A stretch of DNA of 44,764 bases from Nymphaea colorata. Its lineage: Eukaryota; Streptophyta; Magnoliopsida; Nymphaeales; Nymphaeaceae. The stretch lies in assembly GCF_008831285.2 (NCBI RefSeq), contig NW_022204751.1, positions 1 to 44,764 on the forward strand, in the 5' to 3' direction. The notes beneath the pieces were generated by a model. That model had not been told where the DNA came from. It did no database searches and was given only the letters and a program-made list of their open reading frames with translations. The translations under genes and the position numbers were made by a program. Positions 43,500 to 44,764 of this stretch are shown here, one piece after another. Within the stretch, counting starts at the first letter, position 1, and each line of letters starts with the position of its first letter.

Positions 43500-44764
43500 A
43501 CCCTTGTGCTGGAATTGTCCGTAACATGTGTTTCTAGTTCCATGAAAGTCTAAGTATGCTGAAATTGATGGTATGTGCACATGAAAGTGATTGGAACCAG
43601 TTTGAACTGCTGAGGAACTTGAGGAACTGGGAATGATTCTAGGGAACTCAATAAGAGGTAAACTCTCTTTTAGCTCATCAATAGGTCTAGGTTTAATACA
43701 TTCAGATCTGGACGACGACTTTAGCTAACTTGAATGTTTGAGGCAGCAAAAGAGGGACCACAATGAGAGTATAAAAATTTCTTTCGTAAAAAATAACATG
43801 TCTAGATATGATGACATGATTAGAGATAGAGTGTAACAAACACAGCCTTTATGACAGATGCCATACCCAATGAAGACGCAGGTTTGAGCTTTGGGTTCTA
43901 GTTTTGAAGCACGTCTTGGCCAATTCAATGGATGGATGGTACAACCAAAGGTCCTTAGATGACTATATTTGGGAACTTCACGTAAGAGTTTTCTCTTACA
44001 GCGTTATTTGCAAGTCTGCAACAGGTAACCTGTTAATAAGATGAACGGCAGTTTTAAAAGCATCAAACCAAATTTTTTATGGCATATTGGCATGATAAAT
44101 CATGGTGAGCCCCATTTCCACAAGATGCCTATGCTTCCTTTCAACTATCTCATTCTAATAGGATGTGTAAGGGCATGTTATCCATCGACGAATTCCTTGA
44201 TTTTCAAGAAATGTGCTAAATTCTTTGCTCATGAATTCTCCTCCTCCATCTGAATGGAAAATTTTAATTTTTGTTTCAAGTTGACACTCTACTATGCTTA
44301 AAAAGGTTTTTAAAACATGGAAGCGTATCACTTTTCTCGACAACCCTGAGAAGTGAGAGTAGTCATCAACCATTAAGAAATAATACATGTACCCTTCTCG
44401 TGAAGCACATGGTGCTGGTGCAAATATCAACATGTAATACTTAAGAGGTTTGGTCGCATGAAACTCAGCTTTAGGAAATGAATTTTATGCATTTTTCCAA
44501 GTGCACATGAAGAAGAAAGATCTAATTTATGTCTTTCATCAACAGAAATTAAACCAGCAACTTTCAACTAGTTTAACAACTGAAAGTGAGCATGTCTTAG
44601 ATGCCATAAACTAAATGTTTGAGTAACAATTTTTGAGAAACCAAAGAAGTATTTGCAGTCTTTTTATTGATCGTCATCTCCAATACTGATAGGACTGCTA
44701 GTAGAGTCCTTCCTTTCTCTCGTCCACCTATAGAGTCCTCCTTTCTCAAGCAGCCCTGTGTGAA
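43500..44764 (-). pseudogene. Ty1/copia integrase and linker remnant in right arm
   Basis: Minus-strand mirror of about 31647-32935. From the right edge inwards it holds the protease linker, gag-pre-integrase remnant, integrase at 44433-44155 (APAPCASREGYMYYF, then FHSDGGGEF with the second catalytic Asp) and the post-integrase linker at 43928-43725 (FIGYGICHKGCVC). Several stops and a shortened segment near 44330 (the HFSWIFPLSK region is partly lost) break it. The gag part, if present, is beyond the window. Confidence 0.88.

Larger units (their letters stand above)
38237..44764 (-). repeat. Giant inverted repeat, right arm (segmental duplication copy 3)
   Basis: Reverse complement of 31647-38136. 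It keeps the same contents in mirror order: (CT)n, minisatellite, dispersed repeat with copia remnant, (TA)n tracts, then copia integrase and protease-linker sequence at the window end. It runs off the window, so its true end is unknown. It is closer to the left arm than either is to copy 1. Confidence 0.95.

Noticed and set aside
31596-44764. Sequencing hairpin or chimeric-read artefact as the source of the inverted repeat
   Set aside because: Arms differ by many substitutions, indels and independent microsatellite lengths, and one arm has lost part of the integrase near 44330. A read artefact would give nearly identical arms.

Overview
The window looks like repeat-rich nuclear DNA of a flowering plant. 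Nearly every recognisable coding segment is a plant LTR retrotransposon: a Ty3/gypsy chromovirus, Ty1/copia elements, and a non-autonomous LTR element primed by initiator-Met tRNA. The only host-like coding match is a short fragment resembling plant NEK (NIMA-related) kinases. The intervals are AT-rich and full of (TA)n. I saw no intact host gene, tRNA, rRNA, CRISPR array or bacterial feature, and the species cannot be named from this sequence.

Layout. 1-3892 is a decayed, internally deleted copy of a composite segment that begins inside a copia element. 3893-12213 is old intergenic DNA with two diverged copies of a dispersed repeat (about 5225-7050 and 10765-12213), a NEK-like kinase pseudogene fragment (8361-8710) and a possible DNA-transposon frame around it. 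12214-12548 is a minus-strand copia remnant, followed by copia LTR-like and leader sequence to 13580.

13581-28061 is a chromovirus complex. It starts with an inverted copy of the gypsy leader (13581 to about 14000), fused by microhomology to a 5'-truncated but open pol (element A). Next come a 3.7 kb LTR (16478-20193), the nearly full internal region of element B (gag and pol, broken by stop codons) and a shortened LTR (25716-28061). The middle LTR serves as both the 3' LTR of A and the 5' LTR of B. 28062-29746 is a coding-poor LTR element (C), truncated at both outer edges. 29808-30345 repeats the copia leader of 13045-13580, so a ~16 kb nest is bracketed by 0.54 kb direct repeats. The copia element then resumes with an intact gag frame (30352-31023), a decayed protease region and integrase, and ends before any reverse transcriptase.

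The right third is the most striking part. 31596-38136 and 38237-44764 are a giant inverted repeat with arms of about 6.5 kb and a 100 bp spacer. The arms are similar but clearly not identical. The segment at 1-3892 is a third, more diverged copy in direct orientation. Both window ends fall at nearly the same point of the same copia sequence, so the full duplicated unit continues outside on both sides.

Nothing here forms a functional host pathway. The logic is that of nested retrotransposition, deletion, inversion, segmental duplication and decay by C-to-T changes. All homology statements are by-eye comparisons within the window or recognition of protein-family motifs.
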